A stretch of DNA of 64,000 bases, from the NCBI GenBank assembly GCA_949130485.1, contig OX422185.1, positions 2,526,304-2,590,303 of the forward strand, written 5' to 3'. The notes beneath the pieces were generated by a model, which did not search any database, was not told the DNA's origin, and worked only from the letters and a program-made list of their open reading frames with translations. Each line of letters starts with the position of its first letter. Within the stretch, counting starts at the first letter, position 1. The translations under genes and the position numbers were made by a program. Positions 46,901 to 56,404 of the stretch are shown here, piece by piece. This DNA comes from Agelas oroides. Lineage: Eukaryota > Porifera > Demospongiae > Agelasida > Agelasidae.

Positions 46901-49900
46901 CTCCTCCTTCCCCTCTGCATATGCCACTGAGACATGGTTTCACACAGTACTCACCCAGCAAACATGGCTCCCAGGCTAGAGATCAGCCACTGTGGTGAGT
47001 TGTAACCAATAATGGCCACTCCATGTTCGGGCTCCAGACCAAGCTAAGGAGAGAGGTAGAGAAGGTGGTGCATGCAAGTGGATGTGGATGATGTCAAAGG
47101 TGTAATGTTGTACTCATGCTAAACATGATAGGATCAGATGGAAATGCATTCAAAAATTTTGTGGCTACCTCTGTGTCCATGGTCAAAATGATCACTAGCT
47201 GTATGAATCGAAAGGCCCATAGCTATTTATAGACCTGTCCTACATATACGGTGAGTTGAGTGTAAACGTGTTTGCTCCAGTAGTGTATACCCACGTGAGT
47301 GGTTTAACTCTTTAATTCTTAATGACTGGCTACATTCAAAGTCGTCAGATTTCATCATCATGATATCACTAGGTGCAATGCACCATGGAGACAGGTTCTG
47401 AGGTAGTAGAAAGGATGCAGCAGGGGGGAGTGGGTAGGTTTAGACACAGCATGTTGTGTATGTGGCAGCTATTGTGACTGCATGTTTGTAGAGAGGCCTT
47501 CATTGGCACTGAACAGGCCATTTTCCTTTTTGCACAAACGGGCTTGGAAATACTCCTCTTGCCTTGTAGGGGCTCCTTTTAAAACATTGCTTTTTTTATT
47601 GTCTACTTATCGGGATATTAAGCACCGGTGCCTATTCTCGAAATTAGCAGCCAGAATGGGGGCTTACTTTTGAAGGGTGCTTATTTTCATGGGGTGCTGA
47701 TAAACGCATGCGGTAACGTGCAGTTGTGTGGGAACAGATTAGCTGTGATATATTTTAGGCCTAGAGTTTCTTTTGCTGTTAATTTCTGTCCAATGTTTAT
47801 AGCTTTCTACAACCAGAGACAGTCAGCAATCGATCGATCGTTGCCAACCCCCGCCCACAAACGTAGAGCACTTGGAACCAATGAATCCGTGCGAGATTTT
47901 TGCCAATTTCTGGATATGTTTTATCAAGAGTCCTTGCCGTGTCGATAGCTTGCTTACAATAGGAGATAGACTTCGACACTGGTGAAAATTAGCCGCTACG
48001 TTTGAATCCGCAAATTCACTTCCGTTTGCACGGTAACACGTGGGTGCATGCCTATTTTTGTATGGGTGCCTATAAAGTAATCAAAATTGGTGCCGATACT
48101 CATGGATGCTTATTTTCTGTGGGTGCTTATTAGGGCGATTTTACAGCATTCTCCTTTGCAAAATTTGGTTTGAAATCTTCTCCAAAATGGCTTGATTTTT
48201 TATTTTGTGGTGCCTAGATTGAGGCACTTTGTACATTGAGATTCCTACATCATGTAGGCACACATGATTTACAAGGTCTTCGCTGTGACTGAATCTTAAA
48301 TTTAGGCAGCCGTGCTATAGAAGTAGTCTAAAACATGTAACAAAATATTCTATGCCTAAATTTAAGTACCTTTTGTGTAGTTTGTGCCTTGAAATTTAAG
48401 CATTTCTGTCATGTCTGAAGCAATTGTTGCATCTTTGTAAGCATTTATTGATGTAAATTTGGAGAATATGCTGCCTAAATTTAGGCAGTGTGCTAAATAT
48501 CAAAATTTGACTAGACGTTGTACTTTGCTGATGATTTTGCACAAATTATACAAGCAATGTAGGCATGCAGTTTCTTTGTGTGAATTGGTATTTACTGGTT
48601 GAAAGCCCCACTCATTCAAAACTCGCTAATGAGTGGGTATGGTTTCAACTCACAACAGCTGTATGTAGAGCTGTAGACAAAGGTTTCTTGGTATAAATAG
48701 CACTGCATATGTTCTCATGCTTCCACTGACTATCATTTTTTCATATACTATGGACATTAGTTACGCAATGGAGATAATGTTTGACACAGCATGTGGCACA
48801 TATCCTTGCATGCGTGATGTTTCCTTAATAACCTGCACTACTCTCTCCTGGCCTAAAATTATGGTCAATTTGAGTTGCCTGTTGGAAGGCTATAGCACAG
48901 TGTTACGCTCCCTAACAGAGTACATATTTGGGTGGTTTTGAAGTTAAAACTGACATCGCTTTGATATTAACAGTCTGCATTGGCTCGTTTGTGGGGATCT
49001 CTGAATCCCAAAGTGAAAGATTACATCATTCACATGTCCTGCAGTGATACAGAGCAAGACAGCTAACTTTGAACTTTGACAAGATTTTGATGTAAGTATC
49101 CCAAGTCTAATTTGCAATGATTGCCCATAAGCAGTTCAAGTTTAAGGTGGCGGGGAACCCTGCATTTTCAAGGTCAACAAACCTGGAATCCAAGCTGATA
49201 GAATTCTTTGTCTTTGTAAACTTTTAGCGCACAGTCCGTTTTGGGAGTCTTCATCCGTTCACTGTCCGTAAAATTGGGGATTTTCCCCATTTCCTGTCGG
49301 CATTGACATCCAATAATCAGTTTATAATTAAGTTAGTTAAGATGTGGCCTGGCGGAACCCCTCATGTGGTGGTCGGAACTTTGAAGATAAGCTTAGATCG
49401 ACTAAAAACAGAGGAGTTTTAGTAGAGTGCTGTAGTGTCAGTAGCTGTGAGTAGTACGTAATGCCTGCTTATGAAAGCTAGCTTGTGTCTAGAAGCAGCA
49501 GAAAGGCTACAGTGGCCAAGACTGAACTCACTGGGTAGGCCCAGGTCTTGCGATCGTATGCCAAGCCTAGTAGGTGACCGTGGCCTGCTGCTCCGAGTGC
49601 TGGGCTGGGCTTTAACTAGTATGCGCAATATATCGTTGGCACTACCCTGCCGTAGACAAGAAAGCTGCAGAGGACTTGTGTGTGGAACAGAACCGTGAGT
49701 TGTTTAGCGACATAAGGGGGAGAGGTGGGGCTAGTAATACTTGCTTCCACTCGTGAATGAGCCCCTCCCGTAGACAAGCTGTGAATTTTTTGAAATGTGC
49801 ATTCATTTTGGTGCAGTCAAAGTTGTCCATTCCAAGAGTAGTGACAAACATGAGTCTAGCCTGACTTTGAGAGTAGCTCTGAACAAAATCTGGCACAGAT

Positions 49901-52900
49901 TGATTTGAGATACATTGGTGGATAGGACGCTACCTAGAGTGAGTGTGTAGATGCGTCCATCGAGTGGCAATTTTGGGTTCATGAATATAGTAATGAGCCA
50001 CTAAAACCCTTTTTAAAATTAGGCAAAGCAAGATTGCCCTAAAGCAACCCTAACCCTGAAACTAGGAGTAACCCTGGTCCTGACTGTAACCAAAGTTTAT
50101 GTTTTCGTTAACCTCCGCCAAAGACTTCCCCACCATCATAGTTGTTAGTGACTTTGCAACTAAACAGTTTTGCAACACTTCACTGAAATTGACCACACTG
50201 TCTACTAGGTTTGAGGTTTCATCATAATGTGTATCCGTATTTAAACTTATGAATGCAATGCTGTGTTGGACTGTCATTTGTTATGACTAATTTGACTAAT
50301 GATAGTGGGAGGTTAGTACTCACTCAAAGCCTTGTGGTATGTGCAGGTGATACAAGTTTAAACCAGGTGGGCATAGTATTTGGGGCGAGCCTGAGTGAGC
50401 CCCACACTAAAGGGACTGCATTGCGGAAGTGTGTGTGTATACGTACATGCTTGCGGCCATATACCGATGAGCTCATTCAAATATTTCATGAAGATCGCAC
50501 GAAGAATTAAGGCTACTGCCCCGAGTGCAGCGTTGGTGACCTGGAGCAAAGACAACTGAAGTTAAAGCATGCTTGGCAACTTACTTCTGGTTTGTACTTC
50601 TACCGACCATCAATGGCAGGCCGCTCACAGGCGGTACAAATATGGACAGTTATTAAGGTCACTTCAGGTAAGAGCCAGGCATGAACGGCACTCATAACAA
50701 ACGCCAGGAATTTAGCTCATGATTTTATTGAAAAGCTTAGTCTATGCATGTGTAGCCAGCTGCATGCATTAGCTTCCCTGGCTGGAGAAATGGCTGGCGT
50801 ACGTGATACTTCGCTGAAGATTTATGAATCATCCCGCTAGTAATTTAAGTTGTTAACGTTCCATAGAGCTAGAGTGCAATACTCCCCTGTACTTACATAC
50901 TTTTGCACGAAGTCTTAATATAATAGTGTACGGTAAATAGGCTTTTATAAACTACTATACCTACATTGTAAACAGTAGTGTAAATTGGCTAATAGCTGTT
51001 ATACTTTATGTACAAGGCTATGACCAATGAAAAATTATGGTAAAATGTATAGTCGGAACAGTTTCTGGGACAATCTTATCTGAATCAAAAAAACTCACCG
51101 TTATTTTTTACTAGCCTCGTTCCCAGGCTCTCCCCTCGCCCCGACGACGAGCCTGGTATCGATTCGCACGTGACATCGCGGCACGACGCGAAACGTCACT
51201 CACGTGAAGACCGGGAAGTAGCCGCGAAGTACTCTCAGGTCAGGAGTTTGTTACTACAGCTCTTTTTTTTTGTTGTGTAGCTATGTTGGAGCTTTAAATG
51301 TGGCTATAATTTTATTTAGTACGCCAGAGTGTAGCGCTAACCACAATATTTTTCAAAGCGGACCATGGTAACAGTAAATATGTGAAGCCTTGCTTCCACA
51401 CACGGTACTTTTCCACCGTCGCTGCTGTTTAAACCGTGCCGAGGTCTCACCTACGAAGTTGCAGCTCAGTTTTTCAGTAGTAATTCGAGTCAGCCTATCA
51501 CGCGGCTACATAATTGCGTCACAACGTTTGCAATTATTGCTGTGACGTCGTCGTGCTGCGATATCACGTGCGAATCGATACCAGGCTCTCCCCCTCCGTT
51601 TTTATTTCGCGAAGGGAGAGCCGGGATGGGAACGAGGCTAATTTATTACACTATTCAGCTTTAACTCTCACCTTCAAGAAGGACTTGGCAGCTTTGATAC
51701 AACATTCATAGTACTCAGTATATGTGATGGCCTTCCACTCGCTGTCCCCGTCTTCTTTGTATTTCAGGGCAAGATGTTCTGGAAATCTCCTCTTTGTATC
51801 CCTAAAAACCTGCCCAACAGTTTTGCCAGGTTTCTCGAAGGCATTCAGAGCTGCTGTACTTAGAAGATGATCTTGATCAAAAGCTGAGCTGGGTTTTGGC
51901 TTAGGTTCTTCTTTATCTTTCATTCCCTTTCTCTCCTGGGTGGCTGCTCCTTCTGGCTGATTTTCCCATTGTGTCTCTAAACCTGAATAAAAAGGCATTA
52001 ACTTAATAGAAACTCTCACAAACTCAACTTTCATTGCATATTTCTAGTGCGCCTCCAAAGTAACCCTTTGATATACTGGGGAGGATAAATCTGTTATCCT
52101 CCTGTGAAACCTTGGAGCCACTGTTATCCTCCTGTGATCCTCCTGTGAAACCTTGGAGCCACTGTTACCCTCCTGTGAAACCCTAGTCTGTCAAGCTAGA
52201 CCCTCTCTCACCCAGAAAAGTGAGAGTGGGTCTAGCAGATGTTATTAGTATGCATGAGATGCTGACCAATCAGATCCTACTGTTCCATTTTGAGACAGTA
52301 GCAACACCTTGGCTTCAGTATGTAAGACCAATACTGGTGCAGTTTTAGGGCTGCAGATTAAACAAGCTGTGAACTATGAATACTAATAACATCTGCTAGA
52401 CCATCTCTCACCTTTCTGGTCTCTCACTTTTCTGGAGGGTGAGAGATGGTCTAGCTTGATAGACTAGTGAAACCCTAGAGCTACTGTTATCCTCCTGTGA
52501 AACCTAGGAGCTACTAACTGAACTTCACAGTTCACATGAAGTTATAATTGTCTGACAAAGCCAAACAACCATGTACAAACACTCAACAAGTCACAGTTAA
52601 ATACAAATGTTGGAGAAGAACCAGCAGCATTATTCAAGTGCATTACATTCATAACAGAGAATTGATTGGAATTTGGATACTTTGACTTGGTACAATCATG
52701 TTTTCTTTGTTGTCTACTGGACCAAGCATGCCACACGTTTATACCCCAGTTTGTACTCTTTTGTGTTCCCTTAGGAATTTGCTGCTTCACAGCTGCCTGT
52801 ACTTGTTCTTCGTTCACCGTGCGAAACCGTTGTTTGCTACATGTAGCAACAGCTGAACGTCCAATACTGGGAACCATAGCACTAGTAGATGCCCTCAAAA

Positions 52901-55900
52901 CATTTGAGCGTACGTCAGTGGCAAGTACATGCAGTTCCTCACTAGCACTAGTGGTAGTACTAGAAACAGTTGGTTCATCATCGCTCCAACTTTGAAGTCT
53001 TCAATGACACCTTCTTTCATCACGGGTACGTCCATCTCACGTCAAAACCTCTGGGCTCATGAAATCTACTTCCCACACATCGTCAGGAACCTCATTGATC
53101 TTGTCAACAAGTGCACGCTCATCGCTAGACAATAGTTAGCAGTTTTCTCTCCCAGGTTGTCACTGTAGAATCATTCAAACTCCAATAATGCTCATTGCGT
53201 TGTTGCGTGGTAAATATGTCCTGTAATTGCATTCTTTAGCTGTTGCCATGGTAGAAGGCAGATTTACTACGTAGACTTGGAGGTTATGTGATTTATCCTC
53301 CGTGGGAAAGTTCAGCCTCAGCTCCGCCTCGCCCAAACTTTCCCATAGAGGGTAAATTGCATAACCTCCACGTCTACATAGTAGATCCTATATTAAAACT
53401 GTTACCTGCACTGCATTTCTATTTTTCAAAATGGAAAACCACAGTACAAATACAACACTAGCCATGTTATAGTACTTTGTTATAAAAGACAGCAAGCCAC
53501 ATCTTTAGGCTATGCCCTCAGACCTGTTTGGTTATTGAACATAAATCCCCACATGGCTACTATTTTACTTGCATGTATACTCATTCAACACTTGCACTCA
53601 AACTATAAGGGGTCGTAGTGGGTTGGATTTCCATTTACTAAACATTGCAGCTATAGTGGGTAATTTTCACTGGTGGAAATTTTTCATAAGTCTTAGAAAC
53701 TAAAAGCCAGAACAAATTTTTAACTTTAAATTTGAGTATTGAATTTAACTTTTAGTTTAAGATTACATGTGTAGCTGGTGCTGCTCAATCTAGATTGAAC
53801 TACCCACTATATCTCTAGGGCTCTTATGTCACTTGTCATTTACATGCTTCCTTGATCAGTTTCATTGTGTCATGATAAAAAAGGCACCCCTAAATACAGA
53901 GCTGGCTCCATCCTACCATTAAATTGGGATGTGTTTCCTGATTCCATTCGTAAGATAGGATCCAGGGGAGCTGATTTTGCCAGTAAGATGCTACGAAGCA
54001 GCTAATGTTAAATTAGCTACAATACCATGCATGGGCAGTATGGGAGGGGTGGGTGGCTGCTTACTGTAATTGGATGAAGGTGAAGTAAATGAGGATTTGG
54101 CATTGCTGACATTCTTCTACATTCATGCATGATAATGTAGCTAGCTGGTCCTCAGGTGCTTAGTTATGGTAATCCAGACTCTCACGTGAAAAAGCATTGG
54201 CTTCATGAAACTACAAAAATGTGATAGCAGAAACTATTGCTCATCCTTTGGTCTCTTCACATCAAACATTGTCCCCGCATCTCAATCCGCCAATGCTTTT
54301 TCATGTGAGAGTCTGGATTACCATAACTAAGCACCTGAGGACCAGCTAGCTACATTATCATGCATGAATGTAGAAGAATGTCAGCAATGCCAGAGTAGCT
54401 TATAAAGTCTATGTATATGGTGAGGTAATCTCCACCCCTTTTGCATGTACTATGCTGTAAACTCAAACCACGTGTAAATCTTCTATGTACTGAATTGTGT
54501 TACTTGTGTAATGTGATTTCACAGTCTTACTTGAATTTGAAGGTAACAAAAATGTTCCTTGATATCTGTAAGAAGTATGAACTTCATTTGATTCATTGTT
54601 CGTTATTTGTTTATTTATGAAACACAAATGTTGCAAAGATGTAATTTCCTTAGACAAGGTTGCTGCTTGTTCATGTATAGATCTAGGGCATTAGACATAT
54701 GAAAGAATGCCAGAGTATGTATACTCAAATTACAAACAATGCTGTAATTCTTTTTCAACATATATTGTGCCAACTTTTGGCCCATTCTTGCATGTTCATG
54801 TGCCTACTTTTTGCACGTGATGAAAGCACATATTTACAGCACATGAATCACCGGCCATACAGGCCTGCCAGCTCTCACAAATTTTCTGTGAGTCTCACAA
54901 TTTAGGGTTGGTTTGATGGCCAAGTAAGCTAATCTCACAGGTAGTCTGCTGTTGCTGTGAGAACATCTAGAAACCACATTCTAATGCATGAATGTGAGTG
55001 AAGCCAACCTCTTACCTCCAGAAACAAAAAGTATAAATATACATGTCTATAACTTACTGTTTATTTCAATGGCATGTAAATAAGTAGTGCTTGACAAAAC
55101 ATGGGGCAAGCTTGATGTTACAGGATAGGGGCTTCTCCCTTGACCCTGGTTCTTCTCTGGGGAAGCTCTTGTCATGTTGTAGTAACTCGCTTGAAGTAGG
55201 AGCTGGCATGCAATTACCATTACAGAAACTAACAGTAAATATCAAAGCCAAAGTGTTGTATAATAGCTACCCAAAGTCCAAAGTATTATTTATTTAATTT
55301 AACATCATTGGAATCACTAAAGTTATCATCACAGGTAGCTTGTCAGTCTGTTAACTATATAACTGTAGCAGCCACCATCAGGTAAATAATATCATATTTG
55401 AAGTGTGCCTGCACTTATGCTACATTTACCAATGTGATACTGTGTATATCCCTTCCATACTGTCATGCACAACAATTTCACCATGTATAGGCAAACAAAA
55501 TTTTGCTTACCTGTAGTTGCCTTTGGAGTGCGTGATATTCCTGCAACAAGAGCAGATGGTGAATATGGAGATGGCTCATTGGTACTTTGGATAGGAAGAC
55601 TTTCTGTCGGAGAATCTGCAATTATATTTAATATTTAGCTACTAAAGCACAAGCTGAAATGTCTCATTTTAACTTATAAGTCAACAACTACTGTGCAATC
55701 ATTTAAACAAACCTAAAAGCAGCAATACTTGGTGAAATGTCTTTATCTATTATTATGGTCACAAATTGGCGAGACTCTAGCTCATAAAATACATTAAACA
55801 TGCTACACACTAAAATGTTTTGCATTCAAGAACTTGCTTGCAACACTATAGTTAGCACGTGTAAATGATACTAGTACTGCCTAATTTATTTTGTACCTTC

Positions 55901-56404
55901 CCTCACTGACTTGGATGATGGATCAGTTTCGCGCATACTGGTGATCTGATGTTATTTAGAGCTACAGCGTGACAAAATAGGCTCTGTTCTTCCTCGACGT
56001 GTCAAAATGTGTACTCCAGATACTTAAGTACAAGATGCTGCGTATATATGAAAGTAATATTAACAAGGTGTAATGTCAGCCTTTATGCTAATTGACAGAG
56101 TTTAAACAATTTTCCTTGCTATAAAAGTACTTGATACTGCAGTAAACATTTCCAATACCTGAAGTGTTGTCAGGTTGTTTATCAGTGCTCAGAAAAGGAA
56201 GGGGAACAGTAGATGGAGGTGCTGTTGGATAATTTGTGTGTATGTGTGCACAAGAACAACAACTGAGTGTCATGAGGTAGAGCAAATAAAGAATATGCTG
56301 GAATGAATTAAAGTTCTCCTTATTGAACTTACCAATCAGCACACACGTAGCTGTTGGTATTGGAGAAGTAGTCTCTTCCATGCTGGTATGTTCTCCACTC
56401 AGGC
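37840..56404 (-). CDS. bubblegum-type long-chain acyl-CoA synthetase
   Basis: ATP-dependent activation of long-chain fatty acids to acyl-CoA through an acyl-AMP intermediate, in the cytosol or at membranes. Core exons (high to low): 51672-51982, 46955-47043, 46465-46585, 46292-46372, 46019-46120, 45892-45939, 45706-45807, 45454-45510, 45240-45298, 44388-44510, 42588-42894, 41457-41570, 39616-39649, 39288-39427, 38976-39170, 38179-38233, 37840-37946. All phases agree, giving about 681 codons, the usual ACSBG length. Landmarks: ATP loop YTSGTSGISKG, ELYGLSECSG, GWLHSGD, GRKKDLITLSSGE, and C-terminal GGELGPTLK with the adenylation lysine. Three or four Pro/Ser/Thr-rich phase 1-1 exons (56404-55122) join in frame upstream. 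The start codon was not located. Duplicated 3' exons follow at 37.4-33.2 kb. Confidence 0.93.
38179..38233 (-). CDS. ACSBG exon 16A
   Basis: 55 bp, phase 0-1. Encodes VQKRTLLPSDFSVPGGELG, the conserved segment before the catalytic PTLK. Confidence 0.92.
38976..39170 (-). CDS. ACSBG exon 15A
   Basis: 195 bp in phase 0-0, 65 codons. CQLDSPDTGKPLDTLT, NTKVSEIIGQKDQAVFTAI and QEGLDKVNESATS match the ACSBG C-terminal subdomain closely. Its last 25 codons are the source of copies 15C and 15D. Confidence 0.95.
39198..39222. repeat. poly-G tract
   Basis: An uninterrupted G run of about 22 bp in the intron between exons 15A and 14. Confidence 0.85.
39288..39427 (-). CDS. ACSBG exon 14
   Basis: 140 bp, phase 1-0. 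DLITLSSGEKINPLPIEKKI then PFLSNVMVVGHQREFLTCLM. This is the ELIITxGGENIxPxPIE region of ACSBG, with some substitutions (TLSSGEK for TAGGEN). Confidence 0.95.
39616..39649 (-). CDS. ACSBG exon 13
   Basis: 34 bp, phase 0-1, encoding DGFLCVTGRKK, the A8-type GR.K hinge motif of the adenylating fold. Confidence 0.9.
39850..40570 (+). pseudogene. LINE 5' remnant (ORF1 end and endonuclease start)
   Basis: Degenerate plus-strand sequence. Around 39930-39990 a Cys pattern CCICCQPIDKALICIGKCH recalls the zinc finger of LINE ORF1 proteins. The frame at 40254-40568 ends SNQLQILYFNACSLVAKLDH, the start of an apurinic-type endonuclease (ILYxNARSL..K). Several stops break ORF1. The reverse transcriptase is absent; the 3' end survives at 41205-41292. 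Lies in an ACSBG intron, antisense to the gene. Confidence 0.55.
41205..41292 (+). pseudogene. LINE 3' remnant
   Basis: Reads MLWNNLPDCVHSNSLGTFKH then YLQLYLCL and a stop, the typical last residues of CR1/L2-like reverse transcriptase ORFs (LWN.LP......FK..L). Same strand as the 39850 remnant, so probably one element with its middle lost or replaced. Confidence 0.6.
41457..41570 (-). CDS. ACSBG exon 12
   Basis: 114 bp in phase 0-0, 38 codons: ICLYGRHVFLGYHENKEET then EGWLHSGDLGIVQ. GWLHSGD is the ribose-binding Asp motif. Confidence 0.95.
41935..42337. mobile_element. MITE, TACCGTAATCTCTCGAAA ends
   Basis: About 400 bp with imperfect inverted ends TACCGTAATCTCTCGAAA and TTTTCGGGAGATTATGGTA. 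CGAAAATACGCCCACC is repeated inverted just inside. The open frames within are incidental. Confidence 0.7.
42440..42490. repeat. poly-G and poly-C tracts
   Basis: GGAGGAGGGGGGGG followed by CCCCC runs of about 17 bp and CCTCCCCC, a potential hairpin or G-quadruplex former. Confidence 0.6.
42588..42894 (-). CDS. ACSBG exon 11
   Basis: 307 bp, acceptor CTCCTGTAG|C (entry phase 2), donor GAGAG|GTGAGT (exit phase 0). LSLPWGWAISKQLVFKKFHK, LEYFMSINIPIMELYGLSEC and WRVGSCGKPINGVKLKI cover the adenine-binding YGLSE motif. The longer acceptor was preferred over an inner CAG because PWGWAI is conserved in the family and restores phase 2. Confidence 0.93.
43761..44120. mobile_element. hAT-like MITE, CAAGGGCGTAGCTA ends
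   Basis: Ends CAAGGGCGTAGCTAGCAATG and CTTAGCTACGCCCTTG, with AGGAGGCAGTTGCC matched by GGTATTGCCTCCT inside. Termini of this type are usual for hAT elements. No ORF. Within the intron between exons 10 and 11. Confidence 0.65.
44131..44191. mobile_element. 61 bp TAGCCTTG-family element
   Basis: TAGCCTTGAACCCAGGTTTT to AAGCCTGGTTTTGAGGCTA, flanked by a perfect 9 bp duplication GGCCTGAGC (44122-44130 and 44192-44200). Confidence 0.8.
44388..44510 (-). CDS. ACSBG exon 10
   Basis: 123 bp, phase 2-2: VYEKIMEHLKEHDSR, LKGAISNWAKKKG and a basic RKGNENRQR tail. It follows GVPR of exon 9 as in the family (GVPRVWEKM), and the helical WAK.xG segment matches. The Lys/Arg-rich part is more basic than usual. 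Confidence 0.9.
44640..45000 (-). mobile_element. degenerate copy of the ATGTAGGGATGG element
   Basis: Begins ATCAGACAGTCAGTACACTC and CTCTATGTAGGAACGG, then follows the inverse of 11920-12350 (TTCTTTCTTTCTT tract, AAAAGTGCCATTTTT, CATTGCATAGGTTGCCATTTTC). The exon frame carried by the other copies is destroyed here. Confidence 0.6.
45240..45298 (-). CDS. ACSBG exon 9
   Basis: 59 bp, phase 0-2: GSLIQTLQEAQPTFFFGVPR. GxLxxTLxExxPTxxxGVPR is a hallmark of the family. Confidence 0.95.
45454..45510 (-). CDS. ACSBG exon 8
   Basis: 57 bp in phase 0-0: MTDIYLPLLVGATVYFVEK. Acceptor CCTTGCAG, donor AAAAG|GTGAGT. Confidence 0.92.
45706..45807 (-). CDS. ACSBG exon 7
   Basis: 102 bp in phase 0-0: LTFTANALDKGYGRLEYGQE then QGISYLPLCHISAQ. 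SYLPLSH is the conserved segment following the ATP loop; here Ser is replaced by Cys. Confidence 0.94.
45892..45939 (-). CDS. ACSBG exon 6, ATP-binding loop
   Basis: 48 bp in phase 0-0: SGTSGISKGVRLSHDN. With exon 5 it completes YTSGTSGISKG, the AMP-binding P-loop. The usual TG.PKG has become SGISKG, losing the proline; the Lys is kept. Confidence 0.95.
46019..46120 (-). CDS. ACSBG exon 5
   Basis: 102 bp in phase 0-0: WETFLKKGDEIE, VEAKITSQEPDQCALLIYT. It ends just before the ATP loop. Confidence 0.93.
46198..46239. mobile_element. 42 bp TAGCCTAG-family element
   Basis: TAGCCTAGTTCCCAGGC, eight bases, then GCCTGGGAACAAGGCTA, flanked by CTTGAGTAG and CTTGAGTTG (8 of 9 bases identical). Sits in the short intron between exons 4 and 5. 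Confidence 0.75.
46292..46372 (-). CDS. ACSBG exon 4
   Basis: 81 bp in phase 0-0: VRDRLPHLKAIVQYKGNLSQ then EYPNVYE. Acceptor CCTCTGTAG. Confidence 0.92.
46465..46585 (-). CDS. ACSBG exon 3
   Basis: 121 bp, phase 2-0: GVPTGIYETGDVNDCHFVAN and CKANIIVVENQKQLDKILE. NIIVVENQKQLDKIL is nearly invariant in ACSBG proteins. Confidence 0.96.
46955..47043 (-). CDS. ACSBG exon 2
   Basis: 89 bp, phase 0-2: LGLEPEHGVAIIGYNSPQWL then ISSLGAMFAG. Acceptor TCTCCTTAG, donor GCTGG|GTGAGT. Confidence 0.95.
47044..51101. other. large ACSBG intron, no exon recognised
   Basis: Intron of about 4.6 kb. 47620-48145 has repeated GGGTGCTTATTTTC-like phrases and AAGCACC/GGTGCTTA ends that may be a decayed element. 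48150-50700 contains repeated TAAATTTAGGCAG-like phrases near 48300-48490 but no exon. Confidence 0.5.
51112..51640. mobile_element. TAGCCTCG-family element, 529 bp
   Basis: TAGCCTCGTTCCCAGGCTCT to GGGAACGAGGCTA. The inner arms CCTGGTATCGATTCGCACGT and the inverse match. The flanks ATTTTTTAC and ATTTATTAC agree in 8 of 9 bases, a target duplication. It lies about 30 bp from exon 1. Confidence 0.8.
51672..51982 (-). CDS. ACSBG exon 1 of the core
   Basis: 311 bp, phase 1-0. Encodes GLETQWENQPEGAATQERKG, a charged Lys/Glu/Pro spacer, then FDQDHLLSTAALNAFEKPGK and KAITYTEYYECCIKAAKSFL. The FPEHLALKYK and TYTEYYECCIKAAKSFLK parts match the ACSBG N-terminal domain. The acceptor TTTTTATTCAG|GT shows another coding exon lies upstream, consistent with the phase 1 linker exons. 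Confidence 0.93.
52086..52510. repeat. minisatellite split by a MITE
   Basis: About 36 bp units with CTGTTATCCTCCTGTGAAACC and TTGGAGCCA run from 52086 to 52182. They resume at 52468-52510 after the element at 52183-52467. Confidence 0.75.
52183..52467. mobile_element. MITE inserted in a minisatellite
   Basis: Ends CTAGTCTGTCAAGCTAGACC and GGTCTAGCTTGATAGACTAG. Inner CTCACCCAGAAAAGTGAGAG and AACATCTGCTAGACC are also inverted. The repeats on each side are GTGAAACCCTAG, so the insertion site is clear. Confidence 0.75.
53261..53386. repeat. hairpin element
   Basis: About 126 bp, near palindromic: ATTTACTACGTAGACTTGGA and GGTTATG are matched by CATAACCTCCACGTCTACAT. The centre is GGGAAAGTT/AACTTTCCC. 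Confidence 0.75.
54098..54392. repeat. 104 bp near-perfect inverted repeat
   Basis: Arms 54098-54201 and 54289-54392, about 104 bp each with only a few mismatches (TGGCATTGCTGACATTCTTC ... GAAAAAGCATTGGC), loop 87 bp. Near identity implies a recent insertion or gene conversion. Confidence 0.85.
55122..55202 (-). CDS. possible linker exon
   Basis: 81 bp in phase 1-1 between TGCCAG and TCCT|GTAACA. Encodes PTSSELLQHDKSFPREEPGS. It fits between 55511-55615 and the core in frame, but the donor is weak. Confidence 0.3.
55511..55615 (-). CDS. Pro/Ser/Thr linker exon 3
   Basis: 105 bp in phase 1-1, acceptor AATTGCAG, donor ACAG|GTAAGC. Encodes SPTESLPIQSTNEPSPYSPS then ALVAGISRTPKATT. It can join core exon 1 directly in frame. 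Confidence 0.65.
56159..56221 (-). CDS. Pro/Ser/Thr linker exon 2
   Basis: 63 bp in phase 1-1, acceptor ATCCAACAG, donor TCAG|GTATTG. Encodes PPSTVPLPFLSTDKQPDNTS. Confidence 0.6.
56333..56404 (-). CDS. Pro/Ser/Thr linker exon 1
   Basis: 72 bp in phase 1-1, acceptor TGTATGCAG, donor ATTG|GTAAGT. Encodes LSGEHTSMEETTSPIPTATC. The true 5' end of the gene must lie further right or use an unrecognised exon. Confidence 0.6.
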
